64,000 bases of DNA, from positions 37,775,001 through 37,839,000 of the forward strand of contig JAIVEN010000002.1 in the NCBI GenBank assembly GCA_026686845.1, in the 5' to 3' direction. Shown one piece after another: positions 11,809-24,172 of this stretch (positions are counted from its first letter, which is position 1; each line of letters begins with the position of its first letter). The notes under the pieces are model-generated. The model did no database searches, had not been told where the DNA came from, and saw only the letters and a program-made list of their open reading frames with translations. A program made the translations under genes and the position numbers. This DNA comes from Adenanthera pavonina. Lineage: Eukaryota; Streptophyta; Magnoliopsida; Fabales; Fabaceae.

Positions 11809-13566
11809 AGATGCTGCCACATAACTAATTTCAATGTGAGGAAGTTTCGAAATGAAACTAGTGGTAATGAATGCAAGGCTAGAATATACTTTTATGAGGA
11901 TATCAAGGTTAAAGCTTGTGACAAATATCTTCCCTTGTACTCCTTCAATTTTCAAACTATACCACAGATTCTAAGGTTACCTGCCTATTAGCATTATATT
12001 GTAGGTAAGTTAAGGAGGGTAATCATGCATGCCTTTATAATAGTTGAAAGAATTCTATAACAGTGAAATTTTGATGGTCTTATTGTTAACCAATACAAAA
12101 ATAGATTCAATGCAAATTAAGATTAACAGTAATAATTTTTTTGCAATGTCATGTTTTGTTATCATAATGTGTGTTTTTTGGTTGGTTTACAATGTTTGGT
12201 AGATACTTACGTTTTTGTGACAAGAATAAGTAGGCTTATAGATTGTACACATTGAATAGATTGTAATGCCCACATCAAGTTTGATCTCTATGATTCTAGG
12301 TGGTTCTAATTCAATTTTTTAATATCAATTTACAGTAGATACTTGTTCAAGTGAATTAATACATTTTTGTTGCTAACCATGATAGAAGGATAATGATCAG
12401 TTGTGAGTTCTATGATGATGTTGCAAAGGAAGTGGCTGAGAAACAAAACAATGCATTGGAAGGTGTATCTATTGTTTCAATAAATAATGCGTTCATTAGA
12501 CTTTATAAAGGTAACATTTAACTTAGTTGAAGTAGTATATATTATATATGTTGGATTGGATTAAGGTAACATTTGAATTAAATTGAGTACCATTCTATAT
12601 CGGTTGTTCCTAAAATAAACTCCTAATTTCCATGTTATTAATATATAGTTTGCATCTTTATCTATAAACCTAACAGAAAGCAAATTATGTTGTAATATAG
12701 TTTGACGTATATAAGTATTCCATGTAACTGATTAAATCACGGTAGAACAAAGTTACACAGATATAGTTATGGGTATATCTTGTGTCTACCAAAAAGAAGT
12801 ATGTATTTATTTGTTCTCATTAATATTTATATGTCATATTAGTTCATTTAATTGATCATCTGATCAAAGCAAGTAACTAATTATACTTCTGTTTTGATTT
12901 TTACTTACATTTACACCAACTTATTTTTTGATGTATTTCTTCCTTAGTGATTGCAGATAACAGGTCTAAGTTGACCAACTATACTGGAAAGACAAAGCTA
13001 TTTCTAGATACAAATGTTGAAGAAGTTCAGGCTACATGGATTTTAGTTTATTGGTTTCTATTAGGTTTCTACTTTTGGAATGTTTTAGTATTTCTGTGTT
13101 ATGTTATTATTTTTTGTAATTGTTTATTACATATATTTCTATAGTGTTCTAATAATGTTGGAAAGTTAGAGCTTCTTTATTTATATTATTATACGAATTG
13201 AGTTTAGAGCTTCGTGCTATATGTATTAATCCATTTGAATTTAGGAAGCTGTTTTGAATATTTCATAGTTTCCTCGTATACTTTCATCATTCAAAATAGT
13301 AAAAGAGGTTTCATGTTCACATTCATATTTCCTTGTCAATACCACATGATGACAAGTAATTGGTTATTGATAACTTATATATGTGATAACATATGATCTT
13401 ATATATAAATCTTATAGTTTCATATATGTCAAGCACCACCTAAGAGAAACTATGTATGGCCAGTTAGGTTTGGAATGTGTAAGTTGAGATGTAATTGGTC
13501 ATGTATTTGGTATTTTATAACTCAGTTTGGAATATATATATATATATCTATATGAGTGGATTATTT

Positions 13567-15243
13567 TGTTGAATCAAGTATTTTGATGATTCCAAATCAA
13601 CCTTCAAGAGCTTGGAGTAAAGATATCAAAGGTGCACAAAAGGTTTCCAGTGAAGAAATTTGTAGAAATCAGTGCAAGAATAGATGTAGAATGTTTAGTA
13701 ATGTTTTAATTTGAGTAAAAGACTTTGATTTGGTGCTAAGGATATTTTAAAACTTTAATTCTATGTTAATTCATGGAATATTTGAAAAACACCCACCAAT
13801 AGACGAAGTTTGAAAGGTTTACACTGATCTGCTGTTTTGAAAATTCAAACTTTGCCTTTGGAAATTCAAATTTCGTATTGAAAATGAACAAGTCTGAAAA
13901 GAAGCTTCTCTGACAGATGAATTTTGTATTCCAAAATTCAAACTTTGACCTATGTCTGAAAAGAGTCTGAAAAAAACCCTTCTCTGACAGACGAACTTTG
14001 GTGTTGAAAATTCGAATTTCATACAAAATGCAACTTATGAAAATTGAAAAATTCATCTGAAAATATGTCAAAGTTCATCTGAAAACCAGTTTAGAAAGAG
14101 CTTTAAATTTACCCACTGACAGATAAACTTTGAATATGAAAATTTGAATTTCAGAAACAAAGCTTGTGAGTCTGTTGTGTTGATATGTTGACATACGAAT
14201 GACAATATTCATAAATTCGAATTTTCAAGTAAGTCTGAAAAGAGCTCTCTCTGACAGACGAACTTTGCTCTTTGAAAATTCGAATTTTGAATTTATGAAC
14301 TATCGTGCCTCATTGAACCAGCTTCTAACAGACTAATTTTGGGATTCCAAAATTCAAATTTTGAAGGCACTGTAGCAAATTGAATTTACTGTTCACACTT
14401 GACAACAACTTTAAACTTGAAAATTTGTATGTTCCAACATACAATCATTTTCTAAAGATGAAAATTCAAATTTTGATTCACAACAGACGAACTTCGGAAG
14501 TTCAACGTTAAAGGCTATAACTTTCAGTTTCTGTGAAATTCGTCTGTTGACCGACTGAAATTTGAACTTTGAGTGTCATAAGCATTAAATGCGGTTAGTA
14601 AACGGATAGTTTCTCAGAGTAACCATTGGGTAACGTCTCTAACGGGTAGATCTTGTCTCTAACGTATAGTTGGGGCAGAAATCTATAAATAGCACTTCAT
14701 TTGAAGATGTGAAAAACAATTTTTACTTTGCAAATACTGAAACTCTGCCAAATTATTTACTCAAAGTCTCTTACTCTCACATACTTCAATATTTGTACTC
14801 CAACTTTCATATACACTTTGATTAAGAGAGTTTATTCTTTGTAAACAATCTTATCTTCATCTGGAAGAAAGATTTACTTGTGAGGCGATATCACAAGGGG
14901 TTTGGGAAGCACTAAGTGAGAGTGCAAAGAGTGAAAGTGTGAGCTCTAGAAACAGAGCATCAACTTTATACTGAGGCATTTACAAGAAGCCCGCTGAATT
15001 CTTGCAGAATAATGGAAAATCTCAAGTGGTAACTTGGGGACTGGACGTAAGTCAAGTTGAGAGACCGAACCAGGATAAACCTTTGAGTTTTTCTCTTCCT
15101 TACTGCTATCTTTATAGTTTATTCATTTATACTCTGTTTTACCATCACACTTTGCTTCCTTCACTTTCTTTCTTGACGTTTTGCAGAAAAAGTTTTAATC
15201 TTCCCAATTCACCCCCCCTCTTGGGAAGCCAGCTTATCTAACA
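13567..15243 (+). mobile_element. S-family solo LTR B
   Basis: Full-length LTR, 1677 bp, from TGTTGAATCAAG to TATCTAACA. It has the family TATA box (TATAAATA, 14684-14691), the repeated TTCGAA/CAGACGAA motifs, and the CTTCCCAA...TTGGGAAG stem-loop at 15200-15228. Flanks are TATTT (13562-13566) and TATTC (15244-15248), a 5-bp duplication with one later mismatch. No internal retroelement sequence accompanies it. It lies downstream of the last recognised exon of the plus-strand RPA1-like gene. Confidence 0.88.
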
Positions 15244-16205
15244 TATTCTTCTTGCTAATTGATATGCATAGTAAGGAATTTTTTTCCTTTTTTATTTTTG
15301 TGGAAAAAATAATACTTAATAAGAGAATAGAGTATACTCCTAATCATAGGACGAACTATTTTTTTGTGTTCTTAGCTGTCAATGTCATTTGATGAAGTGA
15401 AAGAATGATTCTGACTTGGATGAAATAACCATACTAAGTGTAGCAAAAGATAATTATTTTTCTGTACAAATGCAACATACAGAAATAGTATAGGTGAAGA
15501 TCAATGATGACACAATTGAATGACCGAATAAGGTATAGATATAACTTATCATAATTATTTTTCCTGCATATCACATTAATAATGCACATCAGATAGTCAA
15601 TCCGATATAGAACTAGATATAATCAATTTATATTATTGTAAGTGGGTAAGGAGCTGTATAAAAAGAATAAAAAATGAATATGGGAAAAAATATCAAACAA
15701 GACTCATGTATTTAGCCAACAAAAATTTCAATTATATTTTTATGTGCTAAACTAAATATATCAAAGAGGAGCAATGTAAAGCAGTTCAGATCCTCTAGTG
15801 TAATAAAGACAAAACGAGGGTATCTCAGAAATAATTTGAGCAAATGACATGGTAAGCCTACAAAAATTGTTCCCATATTAACTTAGTGCACCAATAATAT
15901 ATTGATTATAGTATCTTTTGCATTAGTAAAAAAAATCTTCAAAGCAATCTAGTAAAAAAAGTATAGTACATGTTCATAGAACAAACGATAAAAATAACAT
16001 CTCAGCACAAAACCAACACTATAGAAATTGGCCAAGAAGTCTTCAAAATGAATCAGGTTCTATGATAGTGCAAAATATATCAGTGTAGAAACCTGTAAAA
16101 TTCTAAATTCAGTTAACACTACTATGTGTTTTCAAACCCATAATTAGTTTCAGTTTCAATGTATCAAATATAATGAAATATAACTACATGAGGATGATGG
16201 ATAAG
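15244..16205. other. Non-coding stretch, possible 3' part of RPA1-like gene
   Basis: AT-rich, with no complete reading frame. Around 15375-15470 a short plus-strand stretch following a CTTAG acceptor-like site could be one more decayed exon of the RPA1-like gene, but the similarity is too weak to assert. Confidence 0.35.
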
Positions 16206-18710
16206 TGTCATACCTTACTTTCTTACATTATTTCTCATATATAATAGCATATATGATGCTAAATGAGCTAATTTAGAAGCTTGAATCATTAGAAGATTGA
16301 ATGAGAAAAATTCAATTTTTCAAAATATTATTCATTTGGTAATTTGATTTTTCCGGCTAAACTTTGAAAAATCATAATTAAATCTAAGAAAATCGTATGA
16401 GGGTAATTTAGTCTCTAAAAATAGATAAAAACATTTTTTACATGGAAAAAATATACAACTTGAATTTATTTGAGCCAATTCATTCAGAAAATTTGTCAAA
16501 TTATACTATTTGTTTGGTCAAAACTACTTTTCCAGATTTTCTGAGCCATTTTCAAAAATTTATAACAATTTGTATACTTATCCAAATCAAGTGATCTTTA
16601 GCTCTTTGGAAAGCTCTCTATGTCTAATTTCCTAAAATATATAAACCCATATAGAAAATTGAATTTCGAAAAAACAGTGATCGTATACTAATCAGTAGTC
16701 AGAACTACACAGTTTTGCATACAACTTCCAAAACTAAATATATACTATTCTGACATGATTCAAACTCTTCCAAAATATGTTCATAACATCACAAGAACTC
16801 TAAAGGAATATTATAGTAGTAGAACATAGCTTCATGAAAAAACACATGATTTCATACGTAATTACAAGAAAACAAACAACCAAGGTGGCTATAAATCTAA
16901 TCATCATTAATCTTCTCCTTGCCTCTTGTCTTCTAGGAGATCTTGCCATCACTTGAACCTATCATGTTAGTGCTTGGGGGTGAGATTTGGGAAAATTTCA
17001 ATAGCTAATTTATCTCATGCAAATATATCATTGAAGTTTCACAAATATTTCACATATAATCATATAATACCATATTGTCAAGTAAAAATTTTGGCAGAGT
17101 TTCCCCTTAGAAAATGGACATCCTGGGGAACAAAACCCCTCATTTTATAGCCAAAACTGGTCACAAAACAACACCAGTACAATATGGCAATAAGATATAA
17201 TCATGGAAATAACAAAGAATACCATATTGCGGTAAAATAAACCAAACTACCTTTTATGTTTTTCTTTACTTTTGCACTTAGAACCAAAACTTCCACTAGC
17301 TTTCTTGAACTCTCAAAAGTCCTAAAACATCATTCAATATTCACTTAATCAATTAGAAACAAGGGTTGCCTTACAAAGTCTCACTAAAACCCTAAAAATT
17401 TAAATTCTTTATCTTTTGGTTTTCCTTGAATCCAATACTTATTCTTAGCTAATTTGGACCCAAGGAATCCATTTTTAACATCAAAAAAATGAAAATTCAA
17501 CTCCTTCCCACCATATTAAGCTTACCAAAATCTAACTTATAGGAAGAGAAATTAATTTTTCTCAAAACTTGCTTAAATCATACTATATTTACTTCCTCTT
17601 GCATAATCTTATATCTAATCATGATTTTATGGCTTTAAAACAACTCCCCATACTCAAAAAATCTTAGACTAAGATCATACAGAGATGGGGAAGAAAATAT
17701 TTCATGGAAACTTAAGCCAAATAACCAAGAAAAGGTACTAAAACACTTGAAAGTCATAAGAGAAACACTTACAAATTTTCTTGGATTTTCTTCCAATTTT
17801 TTTCTATTTTTTCTTCCTTCCTCACGTAGCTTCCCTTCCTTGCTTGAATTTGCAGACTTCTTTTCCTTTCTTCCTTGCTATATGGTCGACCAAGACATGG
17901 GAAAGGAGGGAGAATATACAAATTTGCTAACTAATAGAAAATTGTCACTTAATGTTCTTGAAATCTCTATGGAAAAAGAAATAATTAATTGAATAATATA
18001 ATTTCATCATGTGAAGCTTGTTGGCCACGAAATAGGGAGTATTCTGGTCCAAAAATTTTAGATATTTACTTATCTAGATATATCCTAAACTGGTCTGGAC
18101 AAATAAAGCTACTTTAGCAATATATTTTACTATTATTAGGATACTAATTATAATTATATTGGAATATAAAATTACCATAATATAATTATTCCAATTGGTC
18201 CAAATATAAGACCCACATATTTTTTTTTAAATGAATACTGTCTCTTCCTGTAGTCTAAATTGACTTTTATTGGGTAAGATATTAATATTAAATACTAATT
18301 ACCCAATAAATATTATTTTGATCTTACTAAATTACATACCATATTTCATTGGCCTTAACTCATCGAGATCTTCATTTTGACAATAATTTTTTATATTTAC
18401 AAAAATGCCCTTGACTCGAGATAAATATATAATTTTTAGAACTTTTGGGTCTTAGGTGTAATTTTTCCAAATTTCATAAATTTTTCTTCACTCTTGCCTA
18501 ATGTCCACCCTTGCATTCCTCTTTTTTTTATCTTTTTTTTTCTTCTTTCCCTAGGGCAAAATGGTTATTTTCTTCTTTTTCCTTTCAACTGAAATAATAG
18601 ACCTCTTTGTCCTGTTTCATGCAAAACGACATATACCCATTTTTATGAATTCCTTATAGATTTTAAAATATTGAACCTCGAACATCTAGAAAAAATTTCA
18701 AGATATTACA
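16206..18710 (-). mobile_element. F-family (gypsy-like) solo LTR, copy F2
   Basis: Starts TGTCATACCTTA and ends GATATTACA, with the target duplication ATAAG at 16201-16205 and 18711-18715. Its last 1.1 kb matches copy F1 at the window start, and its first part matches the end of copy F4 in reverse. At 2505 bp with no coding domains, it is either a solo LTR or a large non-coding element. It separates the plus-strand RPA1-like region from the end of the Helitron helicase. Confidence 0.8.
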
Positions 18711-18766
18711 ATAAGCAACTTTAACTTACAATTTCTTCGATTCAAAATCAGGTATACTGTTGGCAT

Positions 18767-20410
18767 TCATGGGGTTGAAAAGTACAAATTTTGAAATATT
18801 TCTTTGAAAACTACATTGGTTGTCTTTGCCAAAGGATTCTTGTGGTCATCATGTATGAGAATTTTAAGACCATCAACTCTGTTGGTTCTTGAAAGAGCCA
18901 CATAAAGTTGTCCATGGCTAAAAACTGGCTTTGGCAAATACAAACCAACATGTTCCAAAGATTAGCCTTGACTTTTATTAATAGTCATGGCAAAAGAAAG
19001 TACAATAGGAAATTGTCTCCTCCTCATCTTAAATGGTCGTCTTGTTTCAGAAGGGTTCATATCCATCATATGCAAAAGTACTTTCTCATTTGGATGTGAC
19101 CGATTCAATGTCCTTGCTTCAGTAACATGCAAAGCAAGGTTAGTGATCCTTAGCCTAGTGCCATTGCAAAGTCCTACAGATTGATCTATATTCCTAATCA
19201 ACATAACTTCTACTCCTACCTTCAAAATTAGCTTATGAGGAGGAAGACAAGAGTTGATTGTGTTTACAAATTTTGGTGGGTATAGTTCCTCCATGGAATT
19301 AGAGTCTTGACTCAATTGACAGATTGAATCTAAACTCAGATATTCAATTAATTCACCAGGTAATAATGAACAAATATATTCATTAATTTTAGTGATTATT
19401 TCAATAGTCGGAGCTAAAATAGCCTTGTCAATCAAGTATTGTCCACTTGATAGATTGTCAAGCAAATTTGGATATGTTGAATTTACTATAGCTTTAACTG
19501 GATCAATGAAATCATTTACAAGCAACTGATGAGGAACATCTATCTCGACAAGTCCATCATTTTCTTCTCCTACCTTTCCATTACCAACATCAAGAATCCA
19601 CTATGAGAACTTTCTCGGCCCATCTTGATGCTATGCAAATGTAGAAGCCTACAACTGCATGTTCACAGTCAAACGAAAAAATTTGCAACGACTCAAAAGT
19701 AATGATGAATTGATTACACAATTACAATCTCAGCTCTAAAAGCTTTGGGTATAACTAGTAGGATTTGATGAAAATCACCTCCCATGACTAAACATTTTCC
19801 CCTAAAGGGAGGCAAGCATTGTCTGAATTAATAATTTGCATGATATCCCTCATTGAAGATCAAATGCTTCAATGCAGTATCTCTGTATCATTGGAGCCTC
19901 ATCCCAAATGATTAATTTTACAGTTTTAAGCAAATCTGCCAATGGACAATTTTACTTGATATTGTAAGTTGATTTTTCATGAATTTCAATTGGGATTGCA
20001 AATCTTGAATGAGTTGTTTGGCCATTAGGCAACAATGTTGCTGCTATGCCACTCGATGCAACTGTAACTACAATATGACCTCTAGCTTGAAATGCAGATG
20101 ACAAAGCATTCCATAGAAATGTTTTTCCTGTACCTCCATATCCATATAAAAAAAAAAAATCACATGCAGCATTGGTGGCATTTAGAATGGTGTCGAAGAT
20201 GATCTTTTGTTCAGAGGTCAAAGACAAAATCAAATTATTAGCTTCTGATTGCAGAGTAACTCTATCCACATTCAATTCTTCAATTATGAGATGATTGAAC
20301 CAACCCATAATGTTCATATTTTTAGGGACAGGTAAGCTTGGATAGTCATGCAAAGTTTATCCATTTTTATTCAATAATTTCTCAAGCTCAAGAAGTGTTA
20401 TATCTTCTTT
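18767..20410 (-). pseudogene. Helitron helicase domain (PIF1-like)
   Basis: The Walker A motif GYGGTGKT is seen at about 20150-20120 (minus). A degenerate GGDFHQ (Walker B-side motif) lies near 19780. The C-terminal helicase part is open from 19525 to 18962, ending with FAMTINKSQG. A TAA stop there interrupts the conserved continuation into GLYLPKPVFSHGQLYVALSR (18958-18767), which carries the last helicase motif. Another stop lies just before LHDYPSLP at about 20355. The 19526-19950 part has several stops. All of this matches the Helitron subgroup of PIF1 helicases and not cellular PIF1, because of its position after the Rep region. The protein acts in strand displacement during transposition; here it is inactive. 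Confidence 0.85.
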
Positions 20411-20543
20411 CTCTTCTTCACTTATGAAAACATTTTAAGAATAGAAAAATTTATTTATTAGTCAAATTGATAGAAAGACGATATTGTAGTATATAGATTG
20501 AAAAAAGGATCATTGTCTAGTGCTTAAATATTATCAAACAATA

Positions 20544-22224
20544 TTACATACCTGACCAATCTTGATTACTGCAAGGGATGTACAATAAATCTTCTAATAT
20601 TATTTTGGACGTTTTGCTCCACACATAGGCTGGCCTTGGCAGGCAGTTACTTAAGAGCATGCTTGCGAAAAGCTTCCATAGAAATGGGCCTATACCCCAA
20701 ATTGATGCTTCTTTGATTGCATCTATATATTCTTGATCATCATCAAGTAACCTAAGTGCATAACAAGCTGCTCTGAAAGTTGGATATATCACACTATTCA
20801 TTATTTAAATATCCTCAAATGACCGTGGGCTTTTCATCTTGTTTAGTAGCACTCTTAGGTAATAAAACTCTCTAAAAGAAGGTGATGCATGGTGTAATCT
20901 ACCTACACATAATCCTTTTTTCCTTGGTTTCCATAGCCTTTGATTTCGATGATAAACATAATGTTCAGGAAATTCAAAATAGGTTAGATTCATTGCACTA
21001 AGATGATCCGCATTGAATCTCATCCATGATAAGAACATTGATTCTCTAATTGTTGGCTTTGAAAGAACTTGTGACAACTGTTACTTAAGAGCATGCTTTC
21101 GAAAAGCTTCCATAGAAATGGGCCTATACCCCAAATTGATGCTTCTTTGATTGCTTCTATATATTCTTGATCATCATCAAGTAACCTAAGTGCATAACAA
21201 GCTGCTCTGAAAGTTGGATATATCACACTATTCATTGTTTAAATATCCTCAAATGACCATGGGCTTTTCATCTTGTTTAGCAGTACTCTTAGGTAATAAA
21301 ACTCTCTAAAAGAAAGTGATGCATGGTGTAATCTACCTACACATAATCCTTTTTTCCTTGGTTTCCATAGCCTTTGATTTCGATGATAAACATAATGTTC
21401 AGGAAATTCAACATAGGTTAGATTCATTGCACTAAGATGATCCGCATTGAATCTCATCCATGATAAGAACATTGATTCTCTAATTGTTGGCTTTGAAAGA
21501 ACTTGTGACAACTGATTTGATGCAGAACATATGACTGCTTGTTGAACTAGACAGGGAAAACTTAGACTTTGAACAGCTGGATACTTATGGTGCATATCAA
21601 ATCCAAAAATCATCGATGAAGCTTCACCTGCAGAAACATAACATCAATCATAGTATTGTTGAATTTCATCAATCACGTCACTCCCTATCTTTGAAGAGTC
21701 ATTGCCCTATCTTTGAAAAGTCATTTTGATACAATGTTGCAATGACTCTATCATTGCCTTTACTAATATATTTAAATAAGTACTTAATTGCCCTTGATTG
21801 ATTTGTCTTCTCAACATTCAAATGGGCTTGAAACATTAAAAGCAATTGAGAATTGTATGGAACTACATATCTGTTGTCTAAAAAAGTTTCATTTTTTTCA
21901 ACTTGTCTTCCATTGTCACTCTTCTGTATGTAGGATAACCATCTTCATCTACCTTTGTGTCAGTGACAAACTTCTTCCAAAAGTACTTGCAGCATTTGTT
22001 ATTTTTCATGCAAGGAGACTTGGGGTTGCTTTCTCCATAAGGACCATGCATCATGTATGTCTTGACAAGATCATATAATAATGGTGAAGTTTTTTCAATT
22101 TGTATCTCAGCTGAAACAAATCTGTCAAACTGTTCAAGAGACTTAATTTTGTCTAGTTCAGCTAGAAATAACAATATGTGAACATGTGACAATCTTCTTT
22201 TTTGAAACTCAATTGTGTAAATTT
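20544..22224 (-). pseudogene. Helitron Rep catalytic region and linker
   Basis: The exon opens at 22224 directly after a TTTTCAATTACAG acceptor and reads IYTIEFQKRRLSHVHILLFL. The HVH is the HUH metal-binding motif. SPCMKNNKCCKYF and DEDGYPTYRR follow. A frame change near the T/A homopolymer at about 21888-21896 shifts the reading to the segment with AIKYLFKYISKG, whose two tyrosines match the Rep catalytic pair. The linker with FPEHYVYHRNQRLW and YPTFRAACYALRLLDDDQEY follows and is present twice because of a 434-bp tandem duplication. Catalytic residues survive but the frame does not. Confidence 0.82.
20647..21514. repeat. 434-bp tandem duplication within Rep/helicase gene
   Basis: Copy 1 is 20647-21080 and copy 2 is 21081-21514. 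Both start TTACTTAAGAGCATGCTT and end CTTGTGACAACTG. About eight substitutions separate them (roughly 98% identity). The unit is not a multiple of three, so the duplication breaks the reading frame. It duplicates the conserved segment between Rep and helicase. Confidence 0.9.
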
Positions 22225-22261
22225 CTGTAATTGAAAATAAATACATAATGCTATTAGTCAA

Positions 22262-23058
22262 TCAGAATAAAGTGAAAATATTGCATCAGTTACCTAATAA
22301 ATAACCATAACACTAAAAGAAGACATTATAAGCAGAGTAAAAATAACTATCAGTGCAATATAGAATAACAAATTAATGGAAGTCAATGCATATGAAATAT
22401 CTTTTATTTAATTTCAGAAATTTGCATGAAATGTGCTCGTGACTTTGCTAGCTATAATTTTATCCAGTTCCTAAGTATTCTTTTATTTAATGAAACTTCA
22501 TAATCTTACTAATGTTTTCCTATATACTAATGCTTATTCATTAGGTTTCTATGATTACATTTCCATTGACACATATTGAAGTTAAAACTATTGCATTAGT
22601 TACCTCTTAGTATTCTTCTAAAGCATAATCATGTTGAATTTGTACATCCGATGCTATTTACCATTATTCAGTACTTCATAAGAATACTGAGGACTATTAT
22701 CAATGCTGCTATTTTTATTTTTTACAACTAAATATAGCATTTAGCTTACATGTATATCCAATGTGTGTACAGAAGTGACATTCAAAATTAGCTATCTTAT
22801 CTCATAAAACATAACAAAGATATAGATGGTCTTATAATACTAATATAAAAATTCAGTTTTGTATATATTTTGTTTTCCCTATAGTTGTCCTAAATGTTTA
22901 ATTATTTCCTACCTATTGCCATTTTGGTTATTACATTTACATTAATGTAATAAATGACATGTCCAGTATTGCAATTTTTTTTTAAAGAGGTAATATCAAA
23001 ATTATAGGAAAATTATTTCAAAATCATTATAAATGCACTATTCCTACAATGCTGTATT
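22262..23058. other. Non-coding Rep intron sequence
   Basis: AT-rich, without open frames or recognisable repeats. It is the 3' part of the original Rep intron between the acceptor and the hAT-like insertion. Confidence 0.5.
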
Positions 23059-23066
23059 AGTTCCCT

Positions 23067-23818
23067 CGGAGGCCGTCACATGTTATCATCAAGGGGGGCT
23101 GTGGCCCCTCCCAAACTCCTCTAACCTTTATATATATATATATAAATTAAGAAGGCAACCAAAGAAATTTACCACTTTGGCGCCACCCTCACCACATAGA
23201 AATCCAATATTATCCTATTCTCCTTTACAACTCATAATTGCACCTCTTTAAACACAATAAATATATAAATAAACACAAATATATAACTAATTCTACATAT
23301 AATTTTATTTAATCTTTTTATAAAAAATTATAAATATCTTATCTGTATTTTATTAGTTTATTTTATTAATTAATTTGAGTTTTTATTGATAAAAAGAGCA
23401 TTTATATAAAGTTATTATAAATAATTATAAAAGTTGAGCAAATATATAAATATAGATTTATTTTTCATTTAATTGTAATAATAATTAAGATTAGTTTAAT
23501 TATATCAAATACATACTTTTTTAAAGTTTATATAAAATTTGAAGATGTATCCTAATTTTAAAATTATCAATGTACAACGATGTATAAAAATGTATTAAAA
23601 ATATGAACATCTCATATATTCTTCATAAATTTTTTGAGAATTAATATATTAAATATATAGTTTTATTACCTATATTTTTTAGATTTTTTTTGTATCATCA
23701 TGCATTTTTTTATCTTATAAACTTTTTAGGTTATGAAATTATTTTTTAAAATTATTAATAATAATTAAATTTTAAAATAAAGTTGCCCCCCTCTAATTTG
23801 TTGTTGCGTCTGCCCCTG
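23067..23818. mobile_element. Non-autonomous hAT-like DNA transposon
   Basis: The 8-bp duplication AGTTCCCT flanks the element at 23059-23066 and 23819-23826. Its ends are related inverted repeats: CGGAGGCCGTCAC on the left and CAGGGGCAGACGC in reverse complement on the right. Each is followed about 15-20 bases further in by a G-run. The interior is 752 bp of very AT-rich sequence with a TA microsatellite and no transposase. The 8-bp duplication and CAGGG-type end point to the hAT superfamily. It lies in the Rep intron just before Copia-2. Confidence 0.65.
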
Positions 23819-23826
23819 AGTTCCCT

Positions 23827-24172
23827 TGTATGAGCAACATTCTAAACTTTCAAGATCATGGTAAAGTTGTATCTTTCAATTAATACAATAATATGCTTTA
23901 GAGACAAGGAATTCTGATAGCTCTTGCTCAGCTTGATTTTTTTTATATAGCTAATACAAAATTATATTACTTCCTATAGTACAATCGAGTGGCTACTTCT
24001 ATATCAGGATTGCATTGAATTTGTTTTGGTGTGATATATTTATTCCACATTTTCCTAATTGAAAAAATGAGTGTAGAAACATAACTAGGTGAAATCTATT
24101 TATACTTCAATGATATTGCCTAACTTTTCACAAATGAACTTAGTTTAGTTGTTAGTTCTAACAAAATGAAGG
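23827..24172. other. Non-coding intron sequence left of Copia-2
   Basis: AT-rich with no reading frame. It runs from the hAT-like target duplication to the Copia-2 target site (GAAGG, 24168-24172). Confidence 0.5.

Larger units (their letters stand above)
7607..13035 (+). pseudogene. RPA1-like single-strand DNA-binding protein gene, Helitron type, broken
   Basis: Four exon-like blocks encode pieces of a replication protein A large-subunit relative, as carried by plant Helitrons. Block 1 is 7607-7680, continuing at 11814-12004 once the LTR insertion and its AGATG duplication are ignored. It reads through CHITNFNVRKF and KARIYFYEDIKV, typical of the first OB fold. Block 2 (about 12391-12511) gives ISCEFYDDVAKEV and ends in IRLYKG before a GTAACA donor. 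Block 3 (12957 to about 13030) gives LTNYTGKTKLFLDTNVEEV, the usual strand pattern after the second OB fold. An acceptor TTGCAG precedes block 3 and a GTAAGT donor follows 12004. An in-frame TAG in block 1 and a 4.1-kb LTR insertion make it a pseudogene. Missing exons may lie before 7607 and after LTR B. It is quite divergent from the minus-strand RPA1-like gene at 55654-59608. Confidence 0.7.

Noticed and set aside
13537..13552. TA microsatellites (also near 8400, 23131 and 39031)
   Set aside because: Short simple repeats common in AT-rich plant DNA; no evidence of function.
9100..15240. Regular short repeats in the LTRs considered as CRISPR-like or satellite arrays
   Set aside because: Spacing is irregular, motifs occur in both orientations and lie inside TG...CA bounded LTRs of a eukaryotic retroelement.
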